Positions 8,648 to 15,673 of a stretch of 64,000 nt of DNA are shown here, one piece after another. The number at the start of each line of letters is the position of its first letter. Positions within the stretch are counted from its first letter, which is position 1. A program made the translations under genes and the position numbers. The notes beneath the pieces were generated by a model that had not been told where the DNA came from, ran no database searches, and saw only the letters and a list, made by a program, of their open reading frames with translations. The stretch is from an uncultured Prevotella sp. (lineage in GTDB: Bacteria > Bacteroidota > Bacteroidia > Bacteroidales > Bacteroidaceae): the NCBI GenBank assembly GCA_902798285.1, contig CADBVZ010000011.1:62001-126000 (forward strand), in the 5' to 3' direction.

Positions 8648-8737
8648 CGGTAATAATCTCAGGGGATTGGTTGGTTTCATTGCTGTACCTTTTAATTAGA
8701 GTTAATACTGTGGATGATAACATCCGTAAAACTGGTG

Positions 8738-8768
8738 CAAAGATACAACAATTTGAAGCCTTTGTCAA
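8738..8768 (-). promoter_or_regulatory. Promoter of the M15-DUF4373-primase block
   Basis: Minus-strand TATCTTTG (8745-8738) has TTGAC about 18-20 nt upstream. It would give a leader of about 175 nt before the M15 gene, containing the 8619-8647 hairpin. Confidence 0.6.
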
Positions 8769-8780
8769 GGGGGCAAAATA

Positions 8781-8800
8781 GGGGCAAAACGTTTTGCCCC
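8781..8800. repeat. 20-bp perfect palindrome GGGGCAAAACGTTTTGCCCC
   Basis: Fully self-complementary, with an extra half copy (GGGGGCAAAA) just to its left. It sits directly upstream of the promoter at 8738-8768 and 12 nt after the stop of the RteC-like gene. It could be an operator for the replication block or a terminator-like hairpin. Confidence 0.7.
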
Positions 8801-8812
8801 TAAAGAAAAGTG

Positions 8813-9151
8813 TTAATTAAAAACATCTTGATACATTTGGCAAAGTGCTTTCCATACCTTACTCACTTCGCGCGGGAATTTACGACGTTTGATGTTGTCG
8901 ATAATCTTGGTTGGTTTCTCAGGAATATCCATCCCGAACGTCCCAAAAATCACCTTCGTCACCTCAACAATCGTAGCTTCACGACCTTTTTGGTTCTTCA
9001 AGAACTTTGTAAGATAGACGATATACGCTATCTCCATCAGGTCGGTAGGCGTACCTTCCCACTTCAGTTGTGGTATGCTGGATTTCACTCTCTTGATTGC
9101 CTTTGAAGGCAATGCCTTACGTATCTGTCTAAAAATCTTTATTGATTTCAT
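8813..9151 (-). CDS. RteC-like C-terminal domain protein (short)
   Basis: 112 residues from the ATG at 9151. The segment LKWEGTPTDLMEIAYIVYLTKF, followed by a long helical region and RRKFPREVSKVWKALCQMY, resembles the C-terminal part of RteC, the regulator of excision in Bacteroides conjugative transposons. Full RteC is about twice this length, so this is either a short family member or a truncated copy. The usual RxRT motif is altered (RRKFPREV). It stands just upstream of the replication block, which fits a mobile-element regulator. A TTG-type upstream start at 9217 was not chosen because MKSIKIFRQIRK is a better N-terminus. Confidence 0.5.
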   Translation of the reverse strand: MKSIKIFRQIRKALPSKAIKRVKSSIPQLKWEGTPTDLMEIAYIVYLTKFLKNQKGREATIVEVTKVIFGTFGMDIPEKPTKIIDNIKRRKFPREVSKVWKALCQMYQDVFN

Positions 9152-9364
9152 TTGTCTATTTGTCTTTATTGTTTGTTTTCGTCGAAATAAACAAATGATT
9201 GTTTTAAAGATTAACAAGGGTTATCGTGGGCGAATTAATCATTCGCTCACCCATTTCCAAGAAGTCAGCCCAACTAGATGAGCCTGGGCTAAAGTGTTCA
9301 GTTTTCATACGTTACTTTCATATCGCCCCGCCCCTATCGAGCGGTTTCACTTAAGAGATAAAAT
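9152..9364. other. Gene-free stretch
   Basis: AT-rich sequence without a convincing gene. It contains a weak hairpin (AGCCCA 9267-9272 with TGGGCT 9285-9290). Confidence 0.5.
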
Positions 9365-9391
9365 CAAGGGCGCAGCAGGGCTGCGTCCTTG
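9365..9391 (-). terminator. Terminator of the retropepsin-like gene
   Basis: Stem CAAGGGCGCAGC (9365-9376) with GCTGCGTCCTTG (9380-9391), one mismatch. It lies 21 nt after the stop codon of the minus-strand gene and is followed on that strand by ATTTT. Confidence 0.7.
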
Positions 9392-9412
9392 AAAAATGTT
9401 ATTGCTTGCAAT

Positions 9413-10591
9413 TTACCAATATTCTTTTGATTCGAGGGTGAGGTGTTTTTTCTGACCTGTGGGGGTGACGATGTCGAGTTCGTGGCGGGGGAGTTTTTTC
9501 AGGGAATACTCCTCATCCCAGGTGTAATCCCTTACATCGCGCCCGTTAATGGCGGTGATAGTGTCGCCAATCTCCATGCCTGCCTCCTTAGCTTCGCTAC
9601 TACGATTCATACTGGATACCACCCAACCGCGACAGATGTCAGTACGGTTGCGCCAACCATAGCCATAGGTCTTGCCCATTGGCTCGTCGGCTTGATGTCT
9701 ACGCAGATAAAGCGCCTGGTTCTTGGCATCAATAATGATATTGAACTTTTCCCACACACTGTTACCGATAATGCCCAGGTACGACCTGTCGCTCATGGCG
9801 CCTATCCCTTCGGGCACATAGTCAATGTCAGTGTGGCGGATGGTGTCAGAGCCTATCTGTATATAGTCACTCATCATCTCGACAAACGTTTCCATAGGCT
9901 TATCGCCAATACCAGCCTGAGCCATATCCACCAGATAACGTTTGCCCTCAATCTTGTCGATACCAAAGCTGGTCATGGCCTTCGATGTGAAACTCACTGA
10001 CGCACCACTACCCGTATCCATCAGGTACCAGCCTCTGATCTTCTTGCCACCCAGTTGTACCTCGGCCTGCAGCATAATGCGATGGTTCTCGTACTTGATG
10101 GGTAACTGCTGAAACCCCTCGGTGCTGGGCTTGCTGTGGGTGTACTGCTTAATATACTGATTCTCGAAATTGATTTCGAGCGGATAAAGGGTTATGTCCT
10201 TGATGCCCCAGATACCATCCACATGGCGATCTACGATATCGCGCAGTTTAAATATCGGCACGATCTCGTATTGCTGCACCATGGTACCCATCTGTACCTT
10301 GGTGCCATCGGCTATCACTCTTACCGTTGTTGCGCCTGCAGCGCCTCCAGCCTTGGCCTTCCCCACCTTCTGCGGATGCCAGGCAGACTGCGTAAGTGCC
10401 ACACTGTCGATACCGAAGATGTTTGCAGCACCAGTATCGAACAACGTATTAACTTGCATACTATCATTGACCGTGGTCTGCAGATAGATATGCCCGTGAT
10501 ACACAAAAGGCATTGTATTATCAGAAGGATTCTGAGCCATGCAGTTTAAACTGCTTAATGTGATTAAGATGGTTGATAATAGTTTCATCAT
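9413..10591 (-). CDS. Secreted retropepsin-like aspartic protease with PDZ domain
   Basis: 392 residues with a signal peptide (MMKLLSTILITLSSLNCMAQ). Two aspartic-protease motifs are present: LFDTGAAN near residue 50 and LMDTGSGASVSF near 190, each followed by a retropepsin-like strand set (GIIGNSVWEKFNIIID near 280). This makes a single-chain, two-lobed enzyme. The last 90 residues form a PDZ-like module (SEAKEAGMEIGDTITAINGRDV). It is likely a periplasmic or surface protease. Monocistronic, divergent from the GH3 lipoprotein gene and ended by a hairpin terminator. The substrate is unknown. Confidence 0.8.
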   Translation of the reverse strand: MMKLLSTILITLSSLNCMAQNPSDNTMPFVYHGHIYLQTTVNDSMQVNTLFDTGAANIFGIDSVALTQSAWHPQKVGKAKAGGAAGATTVRVIADGTKVQMGTMVQQYEIVPIFKLRDIVDRHVDGIWGIKDITLYPLEINFENQYIKQYTHSKPSTEGFQQLPIKYENHRIMLQAEVQLGGKKIRGWYLMDTGSGASVSFTSKAMTSFGIDKIEGKRYLVDMAQAGIGDKPMETFVEMMSDYIQIGSDTIRHTDIDYVPEGIGAMSDRSYLGIIGNSVWEKFNIIIDAKNQALYLRRHQADEPMGKTYGYGWRNRTDICRGWVVSSMNRSSEAKEAGMEIGDTITAINGRDVRDYTWDEEYSLKKLPRHELDIVTPTGQKKHLTLESKEYW

Positions 10592-10696
10592 TTACATTTA
10601 AATTAATTAATGATTGATTCATCGCTGCAAAGATAATACAAAATCTTTTAGTTTGGATGAAAATGAGGGGGAAAGTGATAATAATTTGCAAAAAAC

Positions 10697-10727
10697 TTTG
10701 GGAAATTGGAATTATTTCGTATTTTTG
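10697..10727 (+). promoter_or_regulatory. Promoter of the NagZ-like GH3 gene
   Basis: TTTG at 10697-10700, a 19-nt spacer, and TATTTTTG at 10720-10727 match the Bacteroidota consensus. Confidence 0.75.
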
Positions 10728-10797
10728 CAAATTGAAGATAATAACTAATTACGTATATAAAAATAAAAACTAGCTTCGTAAATAAAACAATCTGTTA

Positions 10798-11961
10798 ATG
10801 AATCATATGAGAAAGAACATTCTGTGGATGATAGCCGCCATCCTGATCTGCGGCCTGATGGTTACAGCCTGTTCGAACGACGACAACCCTATATCGCCGA
10901 AGGACAAGGTGGAAGAGCTACTAGCAAAGATGACGCTGCGCGAGAAGGTGGGGCAAATGTTCTATGTACGTATGGAAACGCTCGATACCACCATCCACTG
11001 GAATACCTATGCCGACCTTCAGGAGAATCCTATCCATGAGGTGAACCAGACCATGCGCGACGTAAATGCCAACTACCCCATCGGCGGACTTATCCTCTAC
11101 GCATGGAATATCGACGACGAGGCACAGCTGGCAAAGCTGATCCCTCAGATACGGGCACTGAACGGCCATCCCCTGCTCTGCATCGATGAGGAAGGTGGAC
11201 GTGTGTCGCGCCTTGCCAACAACCCCAATTTCAACGTGAAGAAGTACGAGTCGATGGCAGCCATCGGTGCTACGGGCGATCCGAACAACGCCTACGAGTG
11301 TGGCAACACCATCGGCACCTATCTGCACCGCTATGGCTTCGACATAGACTTTGCGCCTGTGGCCGACGTGAACACCAATCCAGAGAATATTATCATCGGG
11401 CCGAGGGCTTTCAGCGACGATCCTGCCGTGGCAGCGCCCATGGTGACGAACTATCTGCAAGGACTGAAGGATGCAGGTGTAACGGGCTGTATCAAGCACT
11501 TCCCCGGTCATGGCGATACGAAGGTCGATACGCACTTCGGCTACGCATCGACCCAGAAGACATGGGCCGAGATGCTGGATTGCGAGATGGTGACCTTCAA
11601 GGCGGGCATAGCATGGGGCTGCCAGTTGGTGATGACGGCTCATATCGGTGCGCCCAAGGTGACGGGCTCGGATGTGCCTTCTACCATGTCGCCCATCATC
11701 CTGCAGGACAAGCTGCGTGGGGAGCTGGGCTACCAGAACATCATCATTACCGACGGTATGGAGATGGGAGCCATCACACAGCAGTACACCAGTGCCGAGG
11801 CTGCCGTGGGCAGCATACAGGCAGGCGTTGACATTGTGCTGGGGCCGAAGAATCTGGTAGAGGCCTTCGATGCCGTAATGGTTGCTGTGGAGAAGGGTAC
11901 CATCACTGAGGAGCGCATCAACCAGAGCGTACGCAGAATTCTGAAACTAAAAATGAAATAG
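10798..11961 (+). CDS. GH3 beta-N-acetylhexosaminidase-like lipoprotein (NagZ-type)
   Basis: 387 residues. The leader MNHMRKNILWMIAAILICGL ends at lipobox TACS (C25), so it is a lipoprotein. The domain shows the NagZ signature KHFPGHGDTKVDTH (about 233-246), whose His and Asp supply acid/base catalysis, and a probable nucleophile D319 in ITDGMEMGAI. CIDEEGGRVSRL is the substrate-binding segment. It probably removes N-acetylglucosamine from muropeptides or host glycans. It has its own promoter and terminator. An in-frame ATG at 10807 is an alternative start. Its leader closely resembles those of the HAD phosphatase and VanX-like genes in this window. Confidence 0.88.
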   Translation: MNHMRKNILWMIAAILICGLMVTACSNDDNPISPKDKVEELLAKMTLREKVGQMFYVRMETLDTTIHWNTYADLQENPIHEVNQTMRDVNANYPIGGLILYAWNIDDEAQLAKLIPQIRALNGHPLLCIDEEGGRVSRLANNPNFNVKKYESMAAIGATGDPNNAYECGNTIGTYLHRYGFDIDFAPVADVNTNPENIIIGPRAFSDDPAVAAPMVTNYLQGLKDAGVTGCIKHFPGHGDTKVDTHFGYASTQKTWAEMLDCEMVTFKAGIAWGCQLVMTAHIGAPKVTGSDVPSTMSPIILQDKLRGELGYQNIIITDGMEMGAITQQYTSAEAAVGSIQAGVDIVLGPKNLVEAFDAVMVAVEKGTITEERINQSVRRILKLKMK

Positions 11962-11992
11962 TGCGGCTACAAGCTGCATTTTGGCTAACTCG

Positions 11993-12030
11993 ATAAGGCT
12001 GATTCTCTTGGAATCGGCCTTATTTTTTAT
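11993..12030 (+). terminator. Terminator after the GH3 lipoprotein gene
   Basis: ATAAGGCTGATTC (11993-12005) pairs with GAATCGGCCTTAT (12011-12023), followed by a T-run. The next promoter begins within its tail. Confidence 0.85.
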
Positions 12031-12038
12031 TAATTTTG
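12007..12038 (+). promoter_or_regulatory. Promoter of the HU-like/smalltalk unit
   Basis: TAATTTTG (12031-12038) with CTTG (12007-12010) 20 nt upstream, overlapping the preceding terminator. The roughly 95-nt leader holds two small hairpins, CGGGAAAGTCCCG and GTCCCT/AGGGAC. Confidence 0.5.
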
Positions 12039-12139
12039 TAACCGCAAACAAGGCAGTACTGCAGCGCGGGAAAGTCCCGTTGCGAAGGAGTGATTAACAA
12101 AGTCCCTGAGCCTGAGGGACGCAGAGAAAGGAGGACAAG

Positions 12140-12412
12140 ATGGCAGTATTGTTTCGATTAACGAAGAACAACAACAAGTACAATGCCGCTTACGGCAAAT
12201 GGTACGCTCAGTCAGTGATGACTGAGACCATCGACACCGACCAGCTGGCTACGATCATGCAGCGCAACTGTACCGTGAAGAAGAGCGATATTCTCGCTGT
12301 GATCACGGAGCTGATTGAGACCATGCAGGATCAGCTGCAGAACCAGCAAGCCCAAGGAGAACGGAGGTTCTACCGGTGGCGGAGAGTAGTTGTAAAATGT
12401 TTAACCAATTAA
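12140..12412 (+). pseudogene. HU-family DNA-binding protein with internal deletion and frameshift
   Basis: The first 70 residues (MAVLFRLTKNNNKYNAAYGK...KKSDILAVITELIETMQDQL) are the start of the longer HU-like proteins of Bacteroidales, which normally run to about 120-170 residues with a DNA-binding beta-arm. After QNQ the frame shifts. The usual hydrophilic tail KPKENGGSTGGGE plus stop is found in another frame at 12348-12389. The centre, including the beta-arm, is therefore missing. Read in the original frame the product would be 90 residues with an unrelated tail. An AAAGGAGGA ribosome-binding site is intact, so a shortened product may still be made. It is followed by the smalltalk gene as usual. 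Confidence 0.75.
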
Positions 12413-12430
12413 TCAAGGAAAGGAGGAATT

Positions 12431-12529
12431 ATGAAGAATTGGAAGACGATTGTGAAGATCGCGATTGCGGTACTTACCGCATTGTTAGGAGCCGTTGGAG
12501 GCTCTGCCTACGCACAGGCAATGATTTAG
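12431..12529 (+). CDS. Smalltalk mini-protein (32 aa)
   Basis: Thirty-two codons: MKNWKTIVKIAIAVLTALLG, then AVGGSAYAQAMI. A basic tip precedes one hydrophobic helix ending in small residues and AYAQA. This matches the 'smalltalk' family of tiny Bacteroidales proteins found directly after an HU-like gene and usually before an amidase. A strong AAAGGAGGA ribosome-binding site lies 4-10 nt upstream. Function is unknown; a membrane or exported role is inferred from the helix. The amidase partner is absent, since a terminator follows at once. Confidence 0.75.
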   Translation: MKNWKTIVKIAIAVLTALLGAVGGSAYAQAMI

Positions 12530-12533
12530 CCGC

Positions 12534-12566
12534 AAGCCCCGCTGGAATCACATCCGGCGGGGCTGT
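12534..12566 (+). terminator. Terminator after smalltalk
   Basis: AGCCCCGCTGG pairs with CCGGCGGGGCT around an 8-nt loop, followed by GTTTGTT. It begins about five bases after the smalltalk stop codon. Confidence 0.8.
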
Positions 12567-12613
12567 TTGTTACGCTCAAGAGCATCGTGGATTACTGGTC
12601 ATGATATCCATTC

Positions 12614-12643
12614 ATTAGTGTCCCATTTTAACGGGACACTAAT
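12614..12643. repeat. Perfect 11-bp inverted repeat
   Basis: ATTAGTGTCCC (12614-12624) and GGGACACTAAT (12633-12643) flank an 8-nt loop. It stands alone between the smalltalk terminator and the phytase promoter, with no T-run. It may be an end of a lost insertion element or an extra terminator. Confidence 0.6.
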
Positions 12644-12693
12644 GTCTCCAAATTATTACTGCAAAAACGATTAGGAATCCGACAAGACTGTTA

Positions 12694-12752
12694 TTGTTTA
12701 CAATAATTAACCATGTTAATTCTTTATAAACAGATAAAAATGAGTACATTTG
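12694..12752 (+). promoter_or_regulatory. Phytase promoter with ATTAAC-CAT-GTTAAT operator-like palindrome
   Basis: TACATTTG (12745-12752) is the -7 box. The palindrome ATTAAC/GTTAAT spans 12706-12720, centred 32 bp upstream of the -7 box. The whole 60-bp block is repeated before the Cache gene (15561-15619) with the same spacing, which indicates a shared regulator. Confidence 0.65.
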
Positions 12753-12782
12753 CAGCCGAGAAAAACGAAATGTAATATAGCA

Positions 12783-13916
12783 ATGAAAGAAATGAAAGAT
12801 TTGGTGAACAAAAGAATTCTAAACTGGTTGTTGCTGCTCGCCTTTGTGCTGGGTGGCTTAACAGGCTTTGTATCGTGTGAAACCGACGACAATCACGCCC
12901 ATAGTAATAATGGTGAAAATCCTAGTGGCCGGACTTATTCCAGCGAGGTGTACGTCTATCTGAACAAGGCTAACGATCGTGAGAACATGGAGCCTACAGG
13001 TGCCAAAGGTTATACAGCCAAGGAGTGGCGTTTGGAGGTGAAGAATACCGAACAGGGCTTGCCCGACAATTTCCGTACCTGTGAGAGTGAGTTTAATGTG
13101 AACGGTCTGAACGAGGAACTGCCTGAGCCTAACTACATACCCTCTCGTCAGGGACTCGAAGGCCTGAACATTTCCGGTAGTGGCCGCTTCTCTGAGAAGC
13201 AACTGAAGGTGCTCACCGACGAAATCAACAAGAAGGCCGGTGGCAGGACGAAGGTGATGATGGACTTGCGTAGTGAGTGTCACGGCTTCATCCACGGACA
13301 TCATATGTCGTGGTACGGCTATATCAACTGGTCGAACATCGGCAAGAAGCGCGACCAGATCCTGGCCGAGGAAGAGCAGCTTCTCAACAACGTGAAGGGT
13401 AAGACCATCGTGGCAGGTAAGATCAGTTCCGCGAACAATTACTTGATGACCGACAGCGCATGGATCCTGGTGGATGCCGACAGCGCCCTGACCGAGAAGC
13501 AGGTGGTGGAGCGTTACGGCTGGGAGTATCGTCGTGTGACGGCTCTCGATCATGTGTTCCCCTGCGACGAGATCATCGACCAGTTCATCGAGACCTATCG
13601 CTCGCTGCCGAAGGACTGCTGGGTACATTTCCACTGTCAGGCAGGCCGCGGACGCACCACGACGTTCATGAGTTTCTACGATATGCTGAAGAATCCTGAT
13701 GTGCCCCTGAAGGATATCCTCTACCGCCAGACAGAGCTCGGCGGCACCAGTTTGTACTACAAGGGCGACCGCCCCAATGAACAGGCTTGGCGCGTGGAAC
13801 TCTTCACCGAGACCAGCTGGATGGTACCGCTGCTCTACGACTATGTGCAGGACAACAAGGAAAACGGCTACAGCGTATCATGGACTGACTGGAAAAAGAA
13901 GACATTCAAACTTTGA
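12783..13916 (+). CDS. PTP-like phytase / inositol polyphosphatase lipoprotein
   Basis: 377 residues from the ATG at 12783. The upstream ATG at 12750 lies inside the -7 box and cannot be used. A hydrophobic leader ends at lipobox GFVSC, placing the enzyme on a membrane surface. The cysteine-phosphatase loop HCQAGRGRT (C285 to R291) matches protein-tyrosine-phosphatase-like phytases, which release phosphate from inositol hexakisphosphate. An upstream Asp general acid is expected but not pinpointed. It is followed 29 nt later by the 5'-nucleotidase gene, and both proteins start their mature part with CETD(D/N)NHA, so they form one phosphate-releasing operon. Confidence 0.85.
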   Translation: MKEMKDLVNKRILNWLLLLAFVLGGLTGFVSCETDDNHAHSNNGENPSGRTYSSEVYVYLNKANDRENMEPTGAKGYTAKEWRLEVKNTEQGLPDNFRTCESEFNVNGLNEELPEPNYIPSRQGLEGLNISGSGRFSEKQLKVLTDEINKKAGGRTKVMMDLRSECHGFIHGHHMSWYGYINWSNIGKKRDQILAEEEQLLNNVKGKTIVAGKISSANNYLMTDSAWILVDADSALTEKQVVERYGWEYRRVTALDHVFPCDEIIDQFIETYRSLPKDCWVHFHCQAGRGRTTTFMSFYDMLKNPDVPLKDILYRQTELGGTSLYYKGDRPNEQAWRVELFTETSWMVPLLYDYVQDNKENGYSVSWTDWKKKTFKL

Positions 13917-13945
13917 CAATAGCGATTATTATCATCAAATAAAGT

Positions 13946-15520
13946 ATGATGAAACGATTCTGCTACGTTGCGATTGCAACTATTACGCTGTCGGTGCTGT
14001 CCTCGTGTGAAACCGACAATAACCATGCTTTCGATCCTAATGACATTAAAAAGTCGGTGGTGATTCTCTATGAGAACGACGTGCATTGCGGCATCGACGG
14101 CTATACCCAGATGCGTGGTTTGCGCGACGCCATTGTGCGTAGCGACACCAGTGTGGTGGGAATGGTGAGTGCGGGCGATTTTCTGCAGGGCGACTTGGCC
14201 GGTGCCATCTCGCAAGGTAAGTACGTGGTCGACATCATGAAGAACATGGGCTACGATGCTGTGACCCTGGGTAATCATGAGTTCGACTACGGTGTGCCTC
14301 GCATGCAGGAGTTGCTACCCCAGATCAATACCAATGTGGTATGCGTCAACCTTACCAAGTATGGCGATCCCACGCCCATGTATCCCGGTTACGTCATCAA
14401 GCAGTATGGCAAGAAGCGCATCGCCTTCGTGGGCATCTGCACCCCCGAGACCATGCGTTCGGAGGCCTATTCCTTCTTTGAAAAGGATGGCACTCAGATA
14501 TACGACTTGCATACCGACGAGTGCTTTACGATGGTGCAGGAGGCTGTCGACAAGGCCCGAAAGGAGGGTGCTGACCATGTGGTGCTGCTTTCTCACTTAG
14601 GCGAGGCTACCAGCGAAACGGGTGTCGACTCTCACACGATGATCGCTAAGACGCGTGGCATCGATGCCGTGCTCGATGGTCATACCCATTCGGTGATTCC
14701 CTGCGACTGGGTGGAAAACCTTGACGGAGAGAAGATTCCTGTTACCCAGACGGGCACGAAGTTCGCCAATGTGGGCAAACTGTGGCTCAGTCCTGAGGGT
14801 AAGTTCATACCAATGCTGGTGTCGAAGGATGAAAACCCCTTTGTGAATGATGCCATCACGGCTACTACCGATAGCATCAAGACGCTGTTGCAAAAGTTGG
14901 CTGGCAAAGAAATAGGTACTACCGCTTTCGACCTCATAGCCATCGTGGGCTCTTCATGGCCCGTACGCGTCAAGGAGATGCCGCTGGGCAATCTGGTGGC
15001 CGATGCCTATCGTGCCAAGATGGATACCCAGATCGGTATTGCCAATGGTGGAGGTCTGCGCTCCAGCATCAAGGCCGGCATTATCACTCTAGGCGATGTG
15101 ATTGCCGTACAGCCTAACGATAATAATATGATTATCCTCGAGGTGACGGGCACTGAGTTGCTGACCATGCTTAGCAAGTGTACCGCCAAGTGTCCTGAGG
15201 CCGACGGCTCGTTCCCTCAGGTGTCAGGCCTTAAGTTCACCATACACACCGCCAGTCATAAGGTGACCGATGTGATGGTGCAGGACAAGGGTGCTGATAC
15301 CTATCAGCCGATTGATCCTAACGGCAAGTACACCGTTGCCACTATCGACTATGCCTTGTCGGGTGGCTTCTATCGCACACTGCAGAATTGTAAGCTCATG
15401 AGCCTCACGGATGTCTTCAGTCGCGATGCTCTGGCCGAATATCTGGCGACCAACCTCAAAGGCGTAGTGCCCGATAAGTACAAAGACGTAGAGGGTCGCA
15501 TCACGATCGTCAACGACTAA
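13946..15520 (+). CDS. 5'-nucleotidase / 2',3'-cyclic phosphodiesterase lipoprotein (UshA-like)
   Basis: 524 residues. Lipobox VLSSC (C21) anchors it. Metallophosphatase motifs are clear: ENDVH (43-47), SAGDFLQGD (76-83), LGNHEFDYG (108-116), and LLSHLGE followed by DGHTHS. The C-terminal half carries the nucleotide-binding domain (IGIANGGGLRSSIKAG). It releases phosphate from nucleotides outside the cytoplasm. It is the second gene of the phytase operon and ends at a strong terminator. A scrap of a near-identical second copy is found at 27521-27591. Confidence 0.9.
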   Translation: MMKRFCYVAIATITLSVLSSCETDNNHAFDPNDIKKSVVILYENDVHCGIDGYTQMRGLRDAIVRSDTSVVGMVSAGDFLQGDLAGAISQGKYVVDIMKNMGYDAVTLGNHEFDYGVPRMQELLPQINTNVVCVNLTKYGDPTPMYPGYVIKQYGKKRIAFVGICTPETMRSEAYSFFEKDGTQIYDLHTDECFTMVQEAVDKARKEGADHVVLLSHLGEATSETGVDSHTMIAKTRGIDAVLDGHTHSVIPCDWVENLDGEKIPVTQTGTKFANVGKLWLSPEGKFIPMLVSKDENPFVNDAITATTDSIKTLLQKLAGKEIGTTAFDLIAIVGSSWPVRVKEMPLGNLVADAYRAKMDTQIGIANGGGLRSSIKAGIITLGDVIAVQPNDNNMIILEVTGTELLTMLSKCTAKCPEADGSFPQVSGLKFTIHTASHKVTDVMVQDKGADTYQPIDPNGKYTVATIDYALSGGFYRTLQNCKLMSLTDVFSRDALAEYLATNLKGVVPDKYKDVEGRITIVND

Positions 15521-15530
15521 ACACAAGAAT

Positions 15531-15558
15531 AGCCCCGCACATTTTGGCGGGGCTTTTA
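15531..15558 (+). terminator. Terminator of the phytase-nucleotidase operon
   Basis: AGCCCCGC (15531-15538) pairs with GCGGGGCT (15547-15554), followed by TTTA. It begins 10 nt after the stop codon. Confidence 0.85.
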
Positions 15559-15560
15559 TG

Positions 15561-15619
15561 TTGTTTACAATTATTAACCAAGTTAATTCCTTATAAAAGG
15601 ATAAAAATATGTATCTTTG
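15561..15619 (+). promoter_or_regulatory. Cache-gene promoter, near copy of the phytase promoter
   Basis: TATCTTTG at 15612-15619 with the palindrome ATTAAC-CAA-GTTAAT at 15573-15587. The spacing from palindrome centre to -7 box is the same 32 bp as in the phytase promoter, and the flanking bases are also mostly conserved. Confidence 0.65.
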
Positions 15620-15673
15620 CAACATAAAACGAAATGTAAATTTACAACTATAACTATACTCGCGTAAAACAAG

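Noticed and set aside
8186..8680. 164-codon frame upstream of and overlapping the M15 gene
   Set aside because: Most of it is an alternative frame of the M15 gene; the unique first part covers a leader hairpin.
12614..12643. Intact insertion sequence or MITE
   Set aside because: Only one inverted repeat is seen, with no second end, target duplication or transposase.
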